A stretch of DNA of 64,000 bases, taken from Pyrocephalus nanus (taxonomy: Eukaryota > Chordata > Aves > Passeriformes > Tyrannidae). Positions 51,329-63,035 of this stretch are shown here, piece after piece; position 1 is the first letter of the stretch, and the number at the start of each line of letters is the position of its first letter. Under the pieces are notes generated by a model. It was not told where the DNA came from. It made no database searches and saw only the letters and a program-made list of their open reading frames with translations. The stretch spans positions 6,543,001 to 6,607,000 of the forward strand of contig CM076275.1 in assembly GCA_038380795.1 (NCBI GenBank), in the 5' to 3' direction. Made by a program: the position numbers and the translations under genes.

Positions 51329-51359
51329 AAGACTGAAGATCAGTCATTAAACACCACAG
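51329..51359 (+). other. Candidate 31-nt microexon, unverified
   Basis: A strong polypyrimidine acceptor, CCCTTTTTTTCCCCAG ending at 51,328, is followed after 31 bases by a reasonable donor, CCACAG|GTATGG, with GT at 51,360. One frame is open (KTEDQSLNTT plus one base), so inclusion would shift frame by one. The spacing is short enough that chance is a serious alternative. No transcript evidence is available. Confidence 0.15.
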
Positions 51360-52771
51360 GTATGGCAGCACATTTAAACCCACTTTTTGTTACACTTTTT
51401 GTGAGGGCTTAGCACCTTCCATGGTGAGCATGTAAGTGAAGTTATTGCTTAGGGAAGTCTGGCTACTTGCTTTGGTACTGAAATAGAAGCAGCTTTCTTC
51501 TCAAAATCCATCCCAAAGGGCCAAGACTTAAGTATTTTGTATTCCTGTTAGTTTGAATGGAAATTTTTCGTTACTAAGGACTTTGGCATTGGGATTGATT
51601 ATGGAGCCAGGCAATTCTTTTATGTAGGTCCATTAATTTCGATCCTGCTAAATGTGTATTCCTAATTGCACTGAGTCGATGTCCATAAAGAGATCAGAGG
51701 AAGGAGCTGATCCAGAAGGGGGAAAACTTGGTATTGTGTGCTTTGAAGCTGTGAGATTGAGCGACCACATCATCTTGGCTGTGACCTTCAGATTGGTGAA
51801 GCAAATGTGTAGCTTTTAAGATATGTGTGGTATAATTAATGATTAATCAGGGCACTTCACTACGCATCACTTTCGACTCTGCAGTCAAGCCTTGTGTGTG
51901 TATGGATGAATGTTTTTTATTTTAGTTTTTCTGCAACTCATCTGTGCTGACTGCGCCTATTTTCTCCCTGATGTCTGTAGGCTCTAATAAACTGAGGAGT
52001 TGAGGCAGACAGTTCCTTAGGCAAGAGCTCTGCCTCGGTGGTGATGCTGGTGAGACCTGCCTAGACTATAAAAGGCTCAGAAAAGGGGACAAGCTTTTGG
52101 CTGGAAGGCATAAGAGAACTATAATGGCTTTGACGTCCCCCCTTCTTCTCTTTTCTTAGATATTTAATTGGCGTTAGGAAACAGAGCAGGTCACTGAACT
52201 AATAAACAAAAAAAAGGACTGTTTGAGTCAGAGATATCCTTAGGAAGTCTCCTGTTTGCATTGTTGTTATGAATTCAAAGATATTTAGTGGTTTTTAGAA
52301 AAACCTTTGCTGTCAGAGTGATGTGATAAAGCAAAAATCTGAGCTCTCATCATAGAAAAGATGTTTGCCTGCATATTTGGGGAGAACAGCTTGAAGATGT
52401 GACAGCTTTGGATTTGAATGAAAAAAAAAACCCCAACCACCAAACAAATAAAAAGACCCCCACAGCTTTCATTCCCATGGTGTTGCTGTCTTGTATAAAT
52501 ACCCAGAAAGAACTGGTTTATAATTTTGTGTTTATTAAGAGAGTATATCTTTCACCACCTCCTGCTTCCTTGCTCTCTAAAGCCTGCTTGACTCATTCTT
52601 AATGCCATAATATTACAGGTCAAACAAGAGATCTTGTGTAGTACAATCCATTGTAATTTCCCGAGCAGTATCTGCATCAAGCCAACAGCTTTTAGTTGAC
52701 TGGAGAAGTTGGCTTTTTTCCTGTCTTTACCTAGAGGCTGGCCCCTTGAAACTGGGCTCAACAGCTGCTTC

Positions 52772-52795
52772 TTTTTTTTTTTTTTTTTTTTTTTT
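52772..52795. repeat. 24-base T-run
   Basis: An uninterrupted T-run is followed by CCCC. On the minus strand it creates a lysine-rich artefact frame. No element body is attached. Confidence 0.85.
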
Positions 52796-52977
52796 CCCCT
52801 CCCATTTTTCAACAATGTCACAGTCAAGAGCCTGTTAATTGAAAGGGAAAGGTTCAGAGAGATGAGAATTGCTGGACACAATAGCCTTAATATCCTCACA
52901 GAAATACCAGAACTGTGGTCGTGGGAGGAAGAATTGTGATCCTCCCTTCATCTTTAGAGAGAAGAGAGGATCAATGT

Positions 52978-53452
52978 AGAACCATAAAATGGTTTGTGTT
53001 TGAAGGACACTGGAGCTCATCTCATTCTAACCCCTCTGCCGTGGGCAGGGGCATCTCAACTAGCCCAGATTGCTCCAAGCACTGACCAACCCAACCTTTG
53101 ACACTTTCAGGGGTGGGGCAGCCTCAGCTTCTCTGGGCAACCTGTGCCAGTGCCTCCCCACCCCCTCAGAGAAGAACATCTTCATATCTCGGCTAAACCT
53201 GCCCTCTTTCAATTCAAAGCCATTCCCCCTTGTCCCGTCACTATCTATCCTTGTCAGGAGTCTTTCTCCAGCTCTCTTGGAGTCCCTTTAGGTACTGGAA
53301 GGTGCTATAAGGTCTCCCCAGAGCCTTTTCCTTTCCAGGCTGAACAGCCTCAACTCTCTTGTCCTGTTTTCAGAGCAGAGTTCTTCCAGCCCTTGATCAT
53401 CTTCATGACCTCCTCTGGACTAACTCCAACAGGTCCATGTCCTCCTATGTTC
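52978..53452 (-). mobile_element. CR1 LINE fragment, 5'-truncated, antisense
   Basis: About 475 bp of CR1 lie on the minus strand. Reading the plus strand left to right gives the complement of the 3' end. It starts with ACCATAAAATGGTTTGTGTT (equivalent to the tail and TGG-TTGG region), then CCCCTCTGCCGTGGGCAGGG, CTCTGGGCAACCTGTGCCAG and AAGCCATTCCCCCTTGTCCC. It continues with GGTACTGGAAGGTGCTATAAG, CCAGGCTGAACAGCCTCAAC and finally CTCCAACAGGTCCATGTCCT. All are in the order of the avian CR1 3' region. The copy is moderately diverged and has no intact coding capacity. Confidence 0.92.
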
Positions 53453-53644
53453 AAGAGTAACCATTTGTAGACAGGACAGATCAGTTAAAATTTCTATCCT
53501 GTTACCAAAATGTTACCTTTGCTATGCAGTATAAAAAATCAGTATTACAAACCAAATAGAGTAGAGGGAGCAGCAGTGGCAAAGATTAAAACACCGAGGT
53601 TGGGTCCCTCAGGACGCTGCTGCCTTGTTCTTCTTCTACTCAGG

Positions 53645-53923
53645 GAAGGGAACAGACTCTTTGTCCATGGGGGATGAGGCCAAGAAATGATGGGTTTCAA
53701 TTGCAGCAAGTAAGATTTACTTCTGTGACAAAAACTTTCCAGGATGAAATACTCCGTTAAATTGCTTATGGGGGTTGTGGCGACTCCATCATTGCAGATC
53801 TTTAAGAATATGTTAGAAAAACATCTGTCAGGAATGATATCTGTAGAGCTGCTCCTGCCTTGGGGCATGGAGATGGACTAGATGACCTCTGGAGGTCCCT
53901 TTCAGCCCTCTTCTATGAACTCT
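53645..53923 (+). mobile_element. Older CR1 LINE 3' end, sense
   Basis: About 280 bp in + orientation resemble an older CR1 type. It opens with a GGGTTTCAATTGCAGCAAG segment, then CAAAAACTTTCC. Next comes GGGGTTGTGGCGACTCCATCATTGCAGATC, then TTTAAGAATATGTTAG and AAACATCTGTCAGG, and finally GGACTAGATGACCTCTGGAGGTCCCTTTCAGCCCT with a TTCTATGA end. It is more diverged than the neighbouring minus-strand CR1. The two fragments face each other with their truncated 5' ends about 190 bp apart. Confidence 0.85.
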
Positions 53924-54210
53924 AATCCAGGGCTTTTCATTACTCATCCCTTGAAGCTCCAAAGGTGTCAGGACTATCACACTTCATTTTTACCCTTACA
54001 CAGGTTTTTTTTTTGCTGGATGGTTTTTATTCATTTGGAGAGACTGGCTTCAATGACATTTGTCATATGATTCTTTTATAGCCTGTATTTATTTCTTTTT
54101 TCAGTCTATCCCCTCTAGGCCTTTTCTCTCTGTTTGTTACATGGATCCTACTCACTTCAAAACTTTTTGAAAGCAAAAGTCACTCAAAACTCTTTATTTT
54201 ATGGAAATAG

Positions 54211-54273
54211 AAATTTCAAATTAGACAAAATGAGTTTCTGGAACTTCAAATTTCAAATTACACAAAATGAGTT
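54211..54273 (+). repeat. Direct repeat, 26-bp unit, 37-bp period
   Basis: The unit AAATTTCAAATTAGACAAAA plus TGAGTT at 54,211-54,236 recurs at 54,248-54,273 with a single G-to-C difference, separated by 11 bases. The close identity suggests a fairly recent local duplication. Confidence 0.85.
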
Positions 54274-55312
54274 AGAGTTGCTGTTAAGTATCAATGTCAT
54301 ATTCAGTGCTTCAGCAGATACAGGAATATGAGCTGGTTTTGCCTTGTTAAAATAAGGTAAGTGTGGACAGGAGCAGATGATGAGAAGGGGAGCTGTCCAG
54401 AATAGAGGCTATTTTCTTGTTTGTACAGGAATTTGGTACACTGTGGCCCTGAGCTGTAAGAGCTGCTCTTATAACCTTGTTTATGAGGGGAGGCACACAA
54501 GGGACCATTGCTGTAAGGTACAAAAGAGCCAAGGTCTGTGCTTTGAAGTGATAACATGGTGATTTAGGGATGATTAAAAAAACACAGTAAATTAAAAGAT
54601 AACCAAGACAGTGTGATACTGCAATTGATGTTTTTTATTCAGGTATCATAGTGGCAGTAAGAGCCCCACACAAGCTCACAGTCCTGAGTCCAGGGAGAGC
54701 CCTGACACAGCTGAGAGTATCACAAGCTGGTGTGAAACAATAGGTTCCCATTATATTTGCCCTTTTTCATGTCTTCCTGACATGAAATTAAACTTGTTTT
54801 GTTATTGGTGTGTGATGGTTTTTAAGTGGTTTCCTTGCAGGATTGCTGTAGGGCTTCCCCAGCTCTCAATTTGGGTTAGTAAAGTGGAAGATTGCACAAT
54901 AAAAGCGAGGTGTCAGGCTCGAGGTAAACAAACGTCCTGTTTTATTGCATAGTAGTTTTCCAGTTCAGCTCCAGGATGCCTTGGTCTGTGAAATAGCTGT
55001 GCTAATTTTCCACGTGTCTGAACGTAATTGCTACAGTCAAAGTTGTGGAGAGGAGCAGTCCCTGCTCCTGCTTCTGTGTTTGGAGAGGAGCACCATGCTC
55101 AGGACATCGTGCTCATTTGAACAACTGCCCATGGCTTTCTTGGCCTTCTTGTTGGCCTTCTTGCTTTTCCAGCCGTGGTTTAAAGTGACAGTCAGAAGAT
55201 GAGAAATCCCTGGAGGCGTTTTGCACAGGGCTGCACAATGCAGGGCTGCACTTAGATGTTTTATGTCCCCCTGAATATTTTATGTTCAGTAAATGGCTGT
55301 GCATTTGCAGCA

Positions 55313-55379
55313 ATGGAGCAGAGGAGGATGAGAGTGATGGAGTAGAAATGGAGTAGTGATGGAGCAGAGATGGAGTGCC
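55313..55379 (+). repeat. Small ATGGAG-based imperfect tandem repeat
   Basis: Units of about 11 to 16 bases containing ATGGAGCAGAG, GATGGAGTAGA, ATGGAGTAGTG and ATGGAGTGCC follow one another in this interval. It is an imperfect purine-rich minisatellite-like array of about five units. Confidence 0.7.
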
Positions 55380-57204
55380 ACAGAGAGGTCTGATGGGCAC
55401 AGTACTGCATTGTGAAACCTGTGCTGGTCGCTGCTTATCTCTGCTACATGGGACAGTGTATTTGCAGGATTTTCAAATTTAACTTGAATAATAATATTTA
55501 AATAAGGAAATTATCATCCCTCCCTCCTCTGAACTTTTGAAAAAAGTTGACCAACGCAGTTCTGTTATTTTTCTGAGGAGGTGACTTTTTTTATAACTAA
55601 TGATTCTATGCTCAACAATATGTTCTGGGTGCTATTTGCTTCATGGTTGAATTTGATGTGTTCTATTTAATTATGAAATTTAAACAAAAAAAAAAGGAGG
55701 AGAAGACCCACTTTGGTAGCTCCAGGCTGCAGGAGTTGCCATGTCTGATTCAATCTGCCTGCTCCCTCTAAAGGGTCTGTTTGCTGGAGCCCACGGACCC
55801 CTTCAGCAAAGTTACGAAGGCAGAACTGGAAAGGCTTGTCTTTATAGAAACTTTGATTAATTTTTTTCAAGGGGTGACCAGAGCTGCTGTGTTAGAGAGC
55901 TGTCAAGTACCGTCTGTACAGAAGCCCTGTCATCTGAATTTCAAAGTCAGAGCCATATTTTAAGAGACTTGCCCTTTTCATCCTATCTGGTCTGTGGGGG
56001 AGTGTTGCTGTGACTGAGCCCTGTTTGGCCACGTAAAAGCAGCCTGCCAGGCTTCCTTTGCCAGGGACTTTGAGTTTAAATCTATTTCGGGCCTTTAAAA
56101 AGGTCACTCAAGGCTGCCAGCCAGAACCTGTGTCTTAATTCAGTGCTATTAGAATCACAGAAAAATAAAATCCCCCAATCTCAGGCTGGAGGGCAGGGAG
56201 CAATGGAAGTATCAGACACTTTATAAACTGCAGAATATACTCTCGTTGCAAACTGCTGCTGCAATCTGAAGCAAGCAGAAGGATCCCTGAGCAATAGAAA
56301 GGTTGCTCAGATGCTGCTGTAGTCTTTGGGCTCCACCAGTGGGGATATGATTGCTGGTCTGGGGCCTGAAGCAGCTGCTTTCCTTTGGTTGCTGAGAGGT
56401 CAGGATTATGTTCCTTAATTTACCTTAGGTGTTAGGTGGTGTACCTTCCTGAGGTGAGCTGGATCTGGCTGTTTGGGCTCTCCACAGCTTTTGCTCTGTG
56501 TCAAGGCCAAGGAGAAGCAGCAGGTTTTGGGTCTTGATTAGGGATTATTGCACTGTTGGCTGTGGCTGGTGGGCAGGAGGAGAAGCTGAACTTGATGCTT
56601 CTGTGGCTCATTCCCATCCTCTGCTGCTGACCCTGACGGAAGGTACCCAGCTTAATCTTGCTTTATATCATCTGATATACTTAATTACCTTAGTGAAAAT
56701 GTTTCTGTGGATGCCTACTAGAGTAATAGGTTTACTTCTTCTTTATTCCTACTTGCAATCCTTCAGTTTGTGCTCTTATTTGTAATGTAATGTGTGTTCT
56801 TTTAAAATTGGGAGGAGCTGACATCAGTGGTTTGAAGAGCCAAATAAAAGATTTCTTATAACAGTAATCGGTCTGGCTGATTTCCCAGCAGCATCTCCAC
56901 CTGCCGGGGTACAGAACAGTCAGAACCCAGGACAGAGTCTCTTGTTCCATATTTGGGTCTAATTTAATAATATTTTGTTGATTTGCAGTGCAAGTTTGAT
57001 TCTTGGTTTTGACTGGTACCTTGGACTGTAGCTTTTTGTGATCTGGAAAACGTTATATTTGTTTCATATTATTATATCAGGAGGAGTTTAATTTTGTTAG
57101 CTTTACCAAATAACCTGATGAATGTGAGAAGTAGCTTTAATGTGATTTCTCATTGATTATTTTCATATAAAAGTTCTGTGGTCTGAAGACTAATAAGTTT
57201 GTGC

Positions 57205-57382
57205 TCACTTGCCATCTTTTAAATAGGTCTTAGTTTTAATCTTGTAGATTTTTAAAATTGAATCAGCAGAAATTGCAAAAATTATGTTTATATTCACTTG
57301 CCATCTTGCTAATGGATCTCAGCTTTAATCTCTCTGATTTTCCAAATTGCTTTAGTAAAAATGATGTCACTAGGATCTGATT
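57205..57382 (+). repeat. Diverged tandem duplication, 89-bp period
   Basis: TCACTTGCCATCTTTTAAAT at 57,205 is echoed by TCACTTGCCATCTTGCTAAT at 57,294. The two 89-bp copies stay alignable through 'GGTCTTAGTTTTAATCTTG' against 'GGATCTCAGCTTTAATCTC' and on to the 'CAGAAATTG' / 'TAGTAAAAATG' ends. Identity is about 70% by eye, so the duplication is old. A third, weaker echo may begin near 57,458. Confidence 0.75.
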
Positions 57383-60300
57383 AAAGCGTTCAGTTTCAGC
57401 TTAGTTCTCTCCTAATATGTCAAATTTTCATATGCCAATGTGAAAAGTTCTAGCACATTAACCTCTTAATAGATCCTTATTTCTCAAAGTATTTTGAGAG
57501 CTTTGTGTTAAGTTCTTTTAATTAAAATCTTGGCTGCTAATGAAACATAGTTGTCAGTTTCGTAGATAATTACTGTATCAATTTTGGAAGTTACAAATAA
57601 AATTGGAAAGTAAATTTGGTATCTTGTTATTACTTGGCAAAAAAATAGCAGTTACAGTAGGGATGCTGTCTGCTAATTCACTTACCTCCTGGTAGCTAAT
57701 CAGTGCTTTTATTCATGTCATGCATTTTGGCTGGATGAGCTCCAGCTTGATACGATAATGACTGGAAACAAGTAGGGTGGTGTGGTGGGTGCTGCTCCTG
57801 TGCTGTAAATCAGTGGTTAAAGAGATCAAAGTAAGGAGGTGGTTTGCTGGTGTCAGCTCCAGCCCTTTTCCCAGACTTTCATGGATAGAAACAGTGCTGA
57901 CACCTTTCCATCATCTGACACCTCCTCCTTTTTCGTGGCTCTGGATACCTTCTAGAAATAGACTGTGAGGTGTAGCTGGCATTTGTGACTGTCCTATGTG
58001 GACAGTGAGTCCTTTTCCCCCTTCTGAAGTTTCTGTGGAACAGGTATTTGCCCTAAACAAGAGGCAGATGAGTAAATAAACCTTTAGGAAAAGCAGATGG
58101 GACTATGAATTTCTTTCTCTTATTCTTTAATTTTCTTGTTTAATTTCTTTATCCTTTTTCTTTTCTTCTTCTTTGCAAGGAGCATTCATAAGAAAAAGGT
58201 TGACTGGAATGTGATTTTTTTTTTTTTTTTTGATACTGTTACACAACCCTAAATTTAAAGTGTAGTCTCAGAGGAGGTAGTGGGTCTGTGTCTTATATTT
58301 TGACTGAACGAGGAAAAAGTGTAATTAGATCCTAAGTCAGAGTTAACTACCACACCAGGGCAGCTACAAGTCCCTCTCCTGCTGGACATGTACAGGGCTC
58401 CTCAAACCACCTCCTTAAATCCTTCATCCTGAAATTGCCTCTTCGTGGGTGGCTCCTGTGCTGCCAGTGGGCTCTCAGCACTGGTGCCAGGGTCCCCCCT
58501 TCTTAGAGGGAATTATAGGATCAAGGCTGGATAGTACTGCGGTACAACATGATACTATTTTAGGAACAACTCTGTTTTTCACAGAGGGAAAACCAGTGGT
58601 AGATTGGCTGCTTAGAAGGGCTTTGTATGCAGCTGAGGCTGAAAAATGTGAGAATTTCCGGAAGAAATACGAGTTGTGTTTTGCATGCAGGGAGCAGCAC
58701 CGTCCCTGATGTCCTAAAGTTTTGAAGTCCAATGCTCACCACCGCCTGATGCCTTCAGCTGGATTTACTGTTATCAAAGCAGAAACTAATAAAACTCTGC
58801 CAAATCCCAAGAGAGACTTGAGGAGATTTCTAGGAGCGCTTGCCACATTTCATGTCTCCCACACAGTCGCTTTGGCGGAACGGTGCAGGCTAATAGCGTG
58901 TGCCTCGCTGCTGCTGCTGGGTTGATGCACGGCTGGCAAGTGCCTTTCTCACAGTCCCCTCCTGGGAGCCATCAGCCTCAGTGTGCTGACTTGTTCAGCA
59001 TTAACTTCAGCAGCCTCAGTGTTGCCCTGTAACTCTGTTTTTGCTTTCTTCGTCACCTTGAGTTGCCTCTCCATTAGCAAGTTGGATGAAGAGGATAATG
59101 ATATAATGGGGCAAAATATTTCTAAATTGGTATTTCAGCTCTCCTAATAGGCTTGTAAGGGAGGGGTGGGCCCTGACACCTGCGGGAGTGTGTGGCAGAG
59201 AGGAGCACGGAGCGGGAGTAAGGTCAGGGTGGACTGAAATGATTTAAGGGCATGCAATCAAAAGCAAATGATCATTTTGGGAGCTAAAAATCTAGCACTT
59301 AGGCTAAAAGTTAATGCCAGTTCTTGCAAGCTGTAACAATATCCTGCCCTCTATGAAGACTGCCACTACTTAGCAGAGTGAGATGCTGAAACCATCCTGT
59401 AAGTGGCTGCTGGGGATGGCAGTGCAGTAAACATCAGTGAGGTCAGGCTGCTGACCTTCAAAAAGAGTTTTCCTTTCTGGAGGAGAAACTCCCGAAAAGA
59501 CAGTCTGCTAACTAGGTTTTTGGTGTTTTATAGTGTGCAATGTCTATAATCTTATAAATGGTCTCTTCCTGCTGTAGGCACAACAGAAGATAACTGTTCG
59601 CATCCAGTCTGCATGGGAGACTTGGATCAGGATGTTTTGAAATATATTCATTTGGAAATTAAGTAGCAATGGTGGAAACTCTATGAAAAGAGTAAAGAAG
59701 AATTATTTGGGGGAAGGGAAAGATGATAATTTGTGTCCAAAAAGTGTGTAACTTGCTAAGATTGTGAACAGTGTGAGGTTCTACAGGTAATCAGTTTTGA
59801 GAAGGTTTTATAACATGACACAACTCACTACATGGCTGAGCTTAATGCAGTAATAGATCAGTGTTCTTTCTTTTAGGCAGTGATGCTATTTAAGTAGAAC
59901 ATTCATTATATCATGATAACAGAGATCCTCGAAAAGCTAAATAATTGAAGGCAGATGCTGTAAAAGCAGTGAATACACATTACAGTTGCAAAGGCTTCTG
60001 TTGTGGAAAGCCACCTAATTGTATTCTGCTGCAATTAATAATCATCTTAATGGCTTTGCATATTTATGACAATATAAAAATAAATAAGACAATACACAGG
60101 CTAGGATAAAATTTGGGTTCATAAACTTTTATTGCTTGAAAAGTAATTAAGCATGCCTCTAATCACAGCATCATTTTTCATTGTGGATAGGTTTGGGTAG
60201 AATGAGAAAGTTTGGAAAAAGAAAATGTGACTCTTCAGAAATTTACTTTGCATGAGAGATCTCATATCACACAAATTAAAAATGAAGAATATGCTTGCTT

Positions 60301-62977
60301 CTCATTTGCCTGCCTGTTTTGACCTGGAACACCCTGAGTATGTGGAAGGACATCGACTTCCTCCTTCCCCTGTGAGAGGATTGGTGAAGTTTTTGGCTGC
60401 CATCTTTTAGTCTGTTTAGAACAGGAGGCCCCAGTGGAAGATTAGAGAAGCTTCTCCTGGCCTCTAAACAAATACTAATAATGTCTGAGATTTTGAGATT
60501 AAATTTTTTCTCAAGGGCATGCAAATTTAAGTTCAGGATAAGACCACAGGGAGTATTGCTTAAAGTTTTGGCCCAAGTGGAATTATTATTTGCTTACATC
60601 CATGCAACTAGAGACGAACTTGACTGGCTGAAGTTTCTCTTCAATCTGCACAGTAACCACTTACTCTCATTACGAATCTTTTTCCTCTTTACAGCCCTGT
60701 GCATTAGAAAATGTTCCTGCTTTGTTTTGACTTGACCTTTCATAGTCACTAAAAATCAATAAACTTTAATGCATTTATTAAATAAGGAGGATTCTAGGGA
60801 TTAACATGCAAGGTTCACTGCTGTAGCAAGAGGAGAAGGTAAAGAGTGGAATATTACTGCACAGCCAAGCCAGGCTCCTGTGGTTGCCATTTTCCTTCAG
60901 ACCTGCATGTAATGACAGTTTTTCTTCAAGATGAACAAATAAATGAGTTCAGTAAAAGCTCAAGGTATGGGGTGAACAACTTCAGCAGGAGAAGCAAGAT
61001 GACTTTTGTCTGCCTTGTTGGCATTCAGAGAGAAGTTCCTAAATTACTAAACCGATTAGCTGTAGGGATATTGGTGACTTCAGTTGTGAAGATGGAAGTA
61101 ACTTGGATTCCTGAAGGTTCATTGACTGTAGAAAAGTCTTTTGTTTGAGCAAGCTGACTCAAAGATTTTAGCATAAGCAGACCTCTCTCACTCATCTTTT
61201 GTAACCCCGAGTTAGCCTATCAGCTAATTCCGTGCTGCAGTCTCTGTTTCCGAGAAAAAACTGACATTTGTGACCTGATTTTTTTAAGTAATAAGATTTA
61301 TGCAACCTTTGTGCTCAATTTAGTGTTCTATAGGATGAATATACTTACACATCCCTTCTAAGTTTAGCTGCCCCCATTTGTGCAAGTCTCTGGTTTGCCC
61401 GTACCTTCGGGGTTTCTGTTCCTTATCATGCTGTCAGAGACTTGTGTGCATGTGATGTGCGTTTTTAGGTCCTTTGAAGGAGGAGTAAGAAGAAACTGAG
61501 CTTTTTCTTACTATGTTCAAGTCTCTAGCTCCAAATATACACCTATTAGCTCATAACCTTTGAGTGGCCAGTGTAAATGTTGTTGATTTCGGCAGGTTGG
61601 CTGAGCTCAATGTACCTGATACACCGACTTACTTAAAAGTACACCTACCTTGCCTACCTCAACTAATGATTTTGAACAGAAATTTAAGGCTTTTTAAAAA
61701 ATTATTATTATTTTTAGCAGTTTATCAACCTATTCCTTATGAACTAAGGGATGTGGATGTTCTGGCACATCTTCTCTCTAAGTGTCTGTCAAAAGGCTTT
61801 TTACGCCTCGTATTTATGTGTGCTAATAAGGAGAGCATTGTCCTTGCATGTTTAAAGGCAGTAATTTTCTTGCTGACACTTCCTAATGCATCTTTGAAAA
61901 GATTACAGGCTGATCCCCCACCCCTGACAAAACAAAAAGAAATGCTCAAGCCCAAAATCTGGGAATGACAAGCCACTTATGGCATGGCCTGCTGCAAAAT
62001 ATTAAAACAAGAGTACGCATATGAAGAGCTTTCTTTCAGTACATGACAACTCTCACACAATGGTATCTTGATGTCTCAACATGCATTCAGATCTCTGCAT
62101 ATTAAGAATGATTGGGAAGGAAGCAGTGTCAAAACACATTGATCAAATGTTTGTGTGTCAAGATTTAATTATTCCCATATACAGGAAACAGTGCTTTGTG
62201 TAGGTTTAAAAAAAAAATCCTATCACCAGAAGTAAGAACATAAACAAATGTACTAAACAAATCAGAAGTGGAATTTTATAGCATTTTTGCTTTCTTGGGA
62301 CATCATAATGTCTAATCTGCAATAACAGAAGAGCGATAGATATGCACACAGAGGTAGTTAGATGATCAGTAATTGATTGTTTTCTTCTCAAAGAACAAAC
62401 TTGTTGTATTGCAAAATGTGAGAGTGCTTTCCTTTTATGTGTCAGCATTGATTGTACATAAAACATGTGATAGAGGGTGTCTGGAAATGGTAATTAAAAC
62501 TGTAGGGTTTCAAAAGTGAGCATTGATTATATTTCAGGGCCATACCTTTCAGTTAAAAGTTAAAGAGTAAACAACAGTAATTCAGCTGGAATGCTCTGAG
62601 GCATCAGGACCAGGAGCAGACTTGAAATGACAATTCAAGTCCTACCTTTGCAATTGTTCTAGTCAAAAGTGGAACATCGCAGGTTAATTATATTTAAGAG
62701 AGGAACTTCGATGGTGTCCTCCTTTTCAACTTCCACTAGCAACTTTTAAGTGATTAAATCCCTTAATTAAGTACTCATTGCTTCCTGTGAAACATGGCTT
62801 AGGTGTCTGTAGGCAACCCTCTAGTGCTGGCCTTGTCTGGTAGGCAGGGAGAGGGGATTGGGAGGGGGATGTGCTGCTCAAATGACAGTAGTTGGCTTCA
62901 GATGTTGTTCAGGTGAGGAATATGAAATATTTTTTTCAAAGCTTGAAATTATGTGGCTCAGCCAGTCACAAAACCCA

Positions 62978-63035
62978 TTGGTGTAGATCAACAGGACTTC
63001 AGTAGAATTATGCCAATTTACACCATGTCAGAAAG
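62978..63035. repeat. Ancient amniote palindromic repeat (TTTACACC type)
   Basis: The sequence ATTGGTGTAGATCAACAGGACTTCAGTAGAATTATGCCAATTTACACCATG matches an ancient repeat core in which GGTGTAAATC and GATTTACACC form inverted arms around CATTGACTTCAGTGGAGTTA. The right arm (ATGCCAATTTACACC) is well preserved and the left arm (GGTGTAGATCA) is still visible. This is the best-preserved of the palindromic repeat copies in the window. Confidence 0.65.

Larger units (their letters stand above)
49856..52977. other. Presumed intron with homeodomain-type AT motifs
   Basis: No supported gene. The part near 50,560-50,900 looks like unique mixed-composition DNA that could be conserved. A TATAATTAATGATTAATC cluster at 51,831-51,848 is the kind of sequence bound by homeodomain proteins, but no function is shown. 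Open frames are short and unrecognised. Confidence 0.35.

Noticed and set aside
56150..56200. Possible antisense CR1 tail (AGAATCACAGAAAAATAAAATC)
   Set aside because: Only the first dozen bases resemble the tail and the CR1 body does not follow.
58449..58709. 86-codon frame with Cys, Glu and Lys-rich end resembling a small domain
   Set aside because: I could not match it to any family. The minus strand is also open over the same interval and no splice-site pair brackets it.
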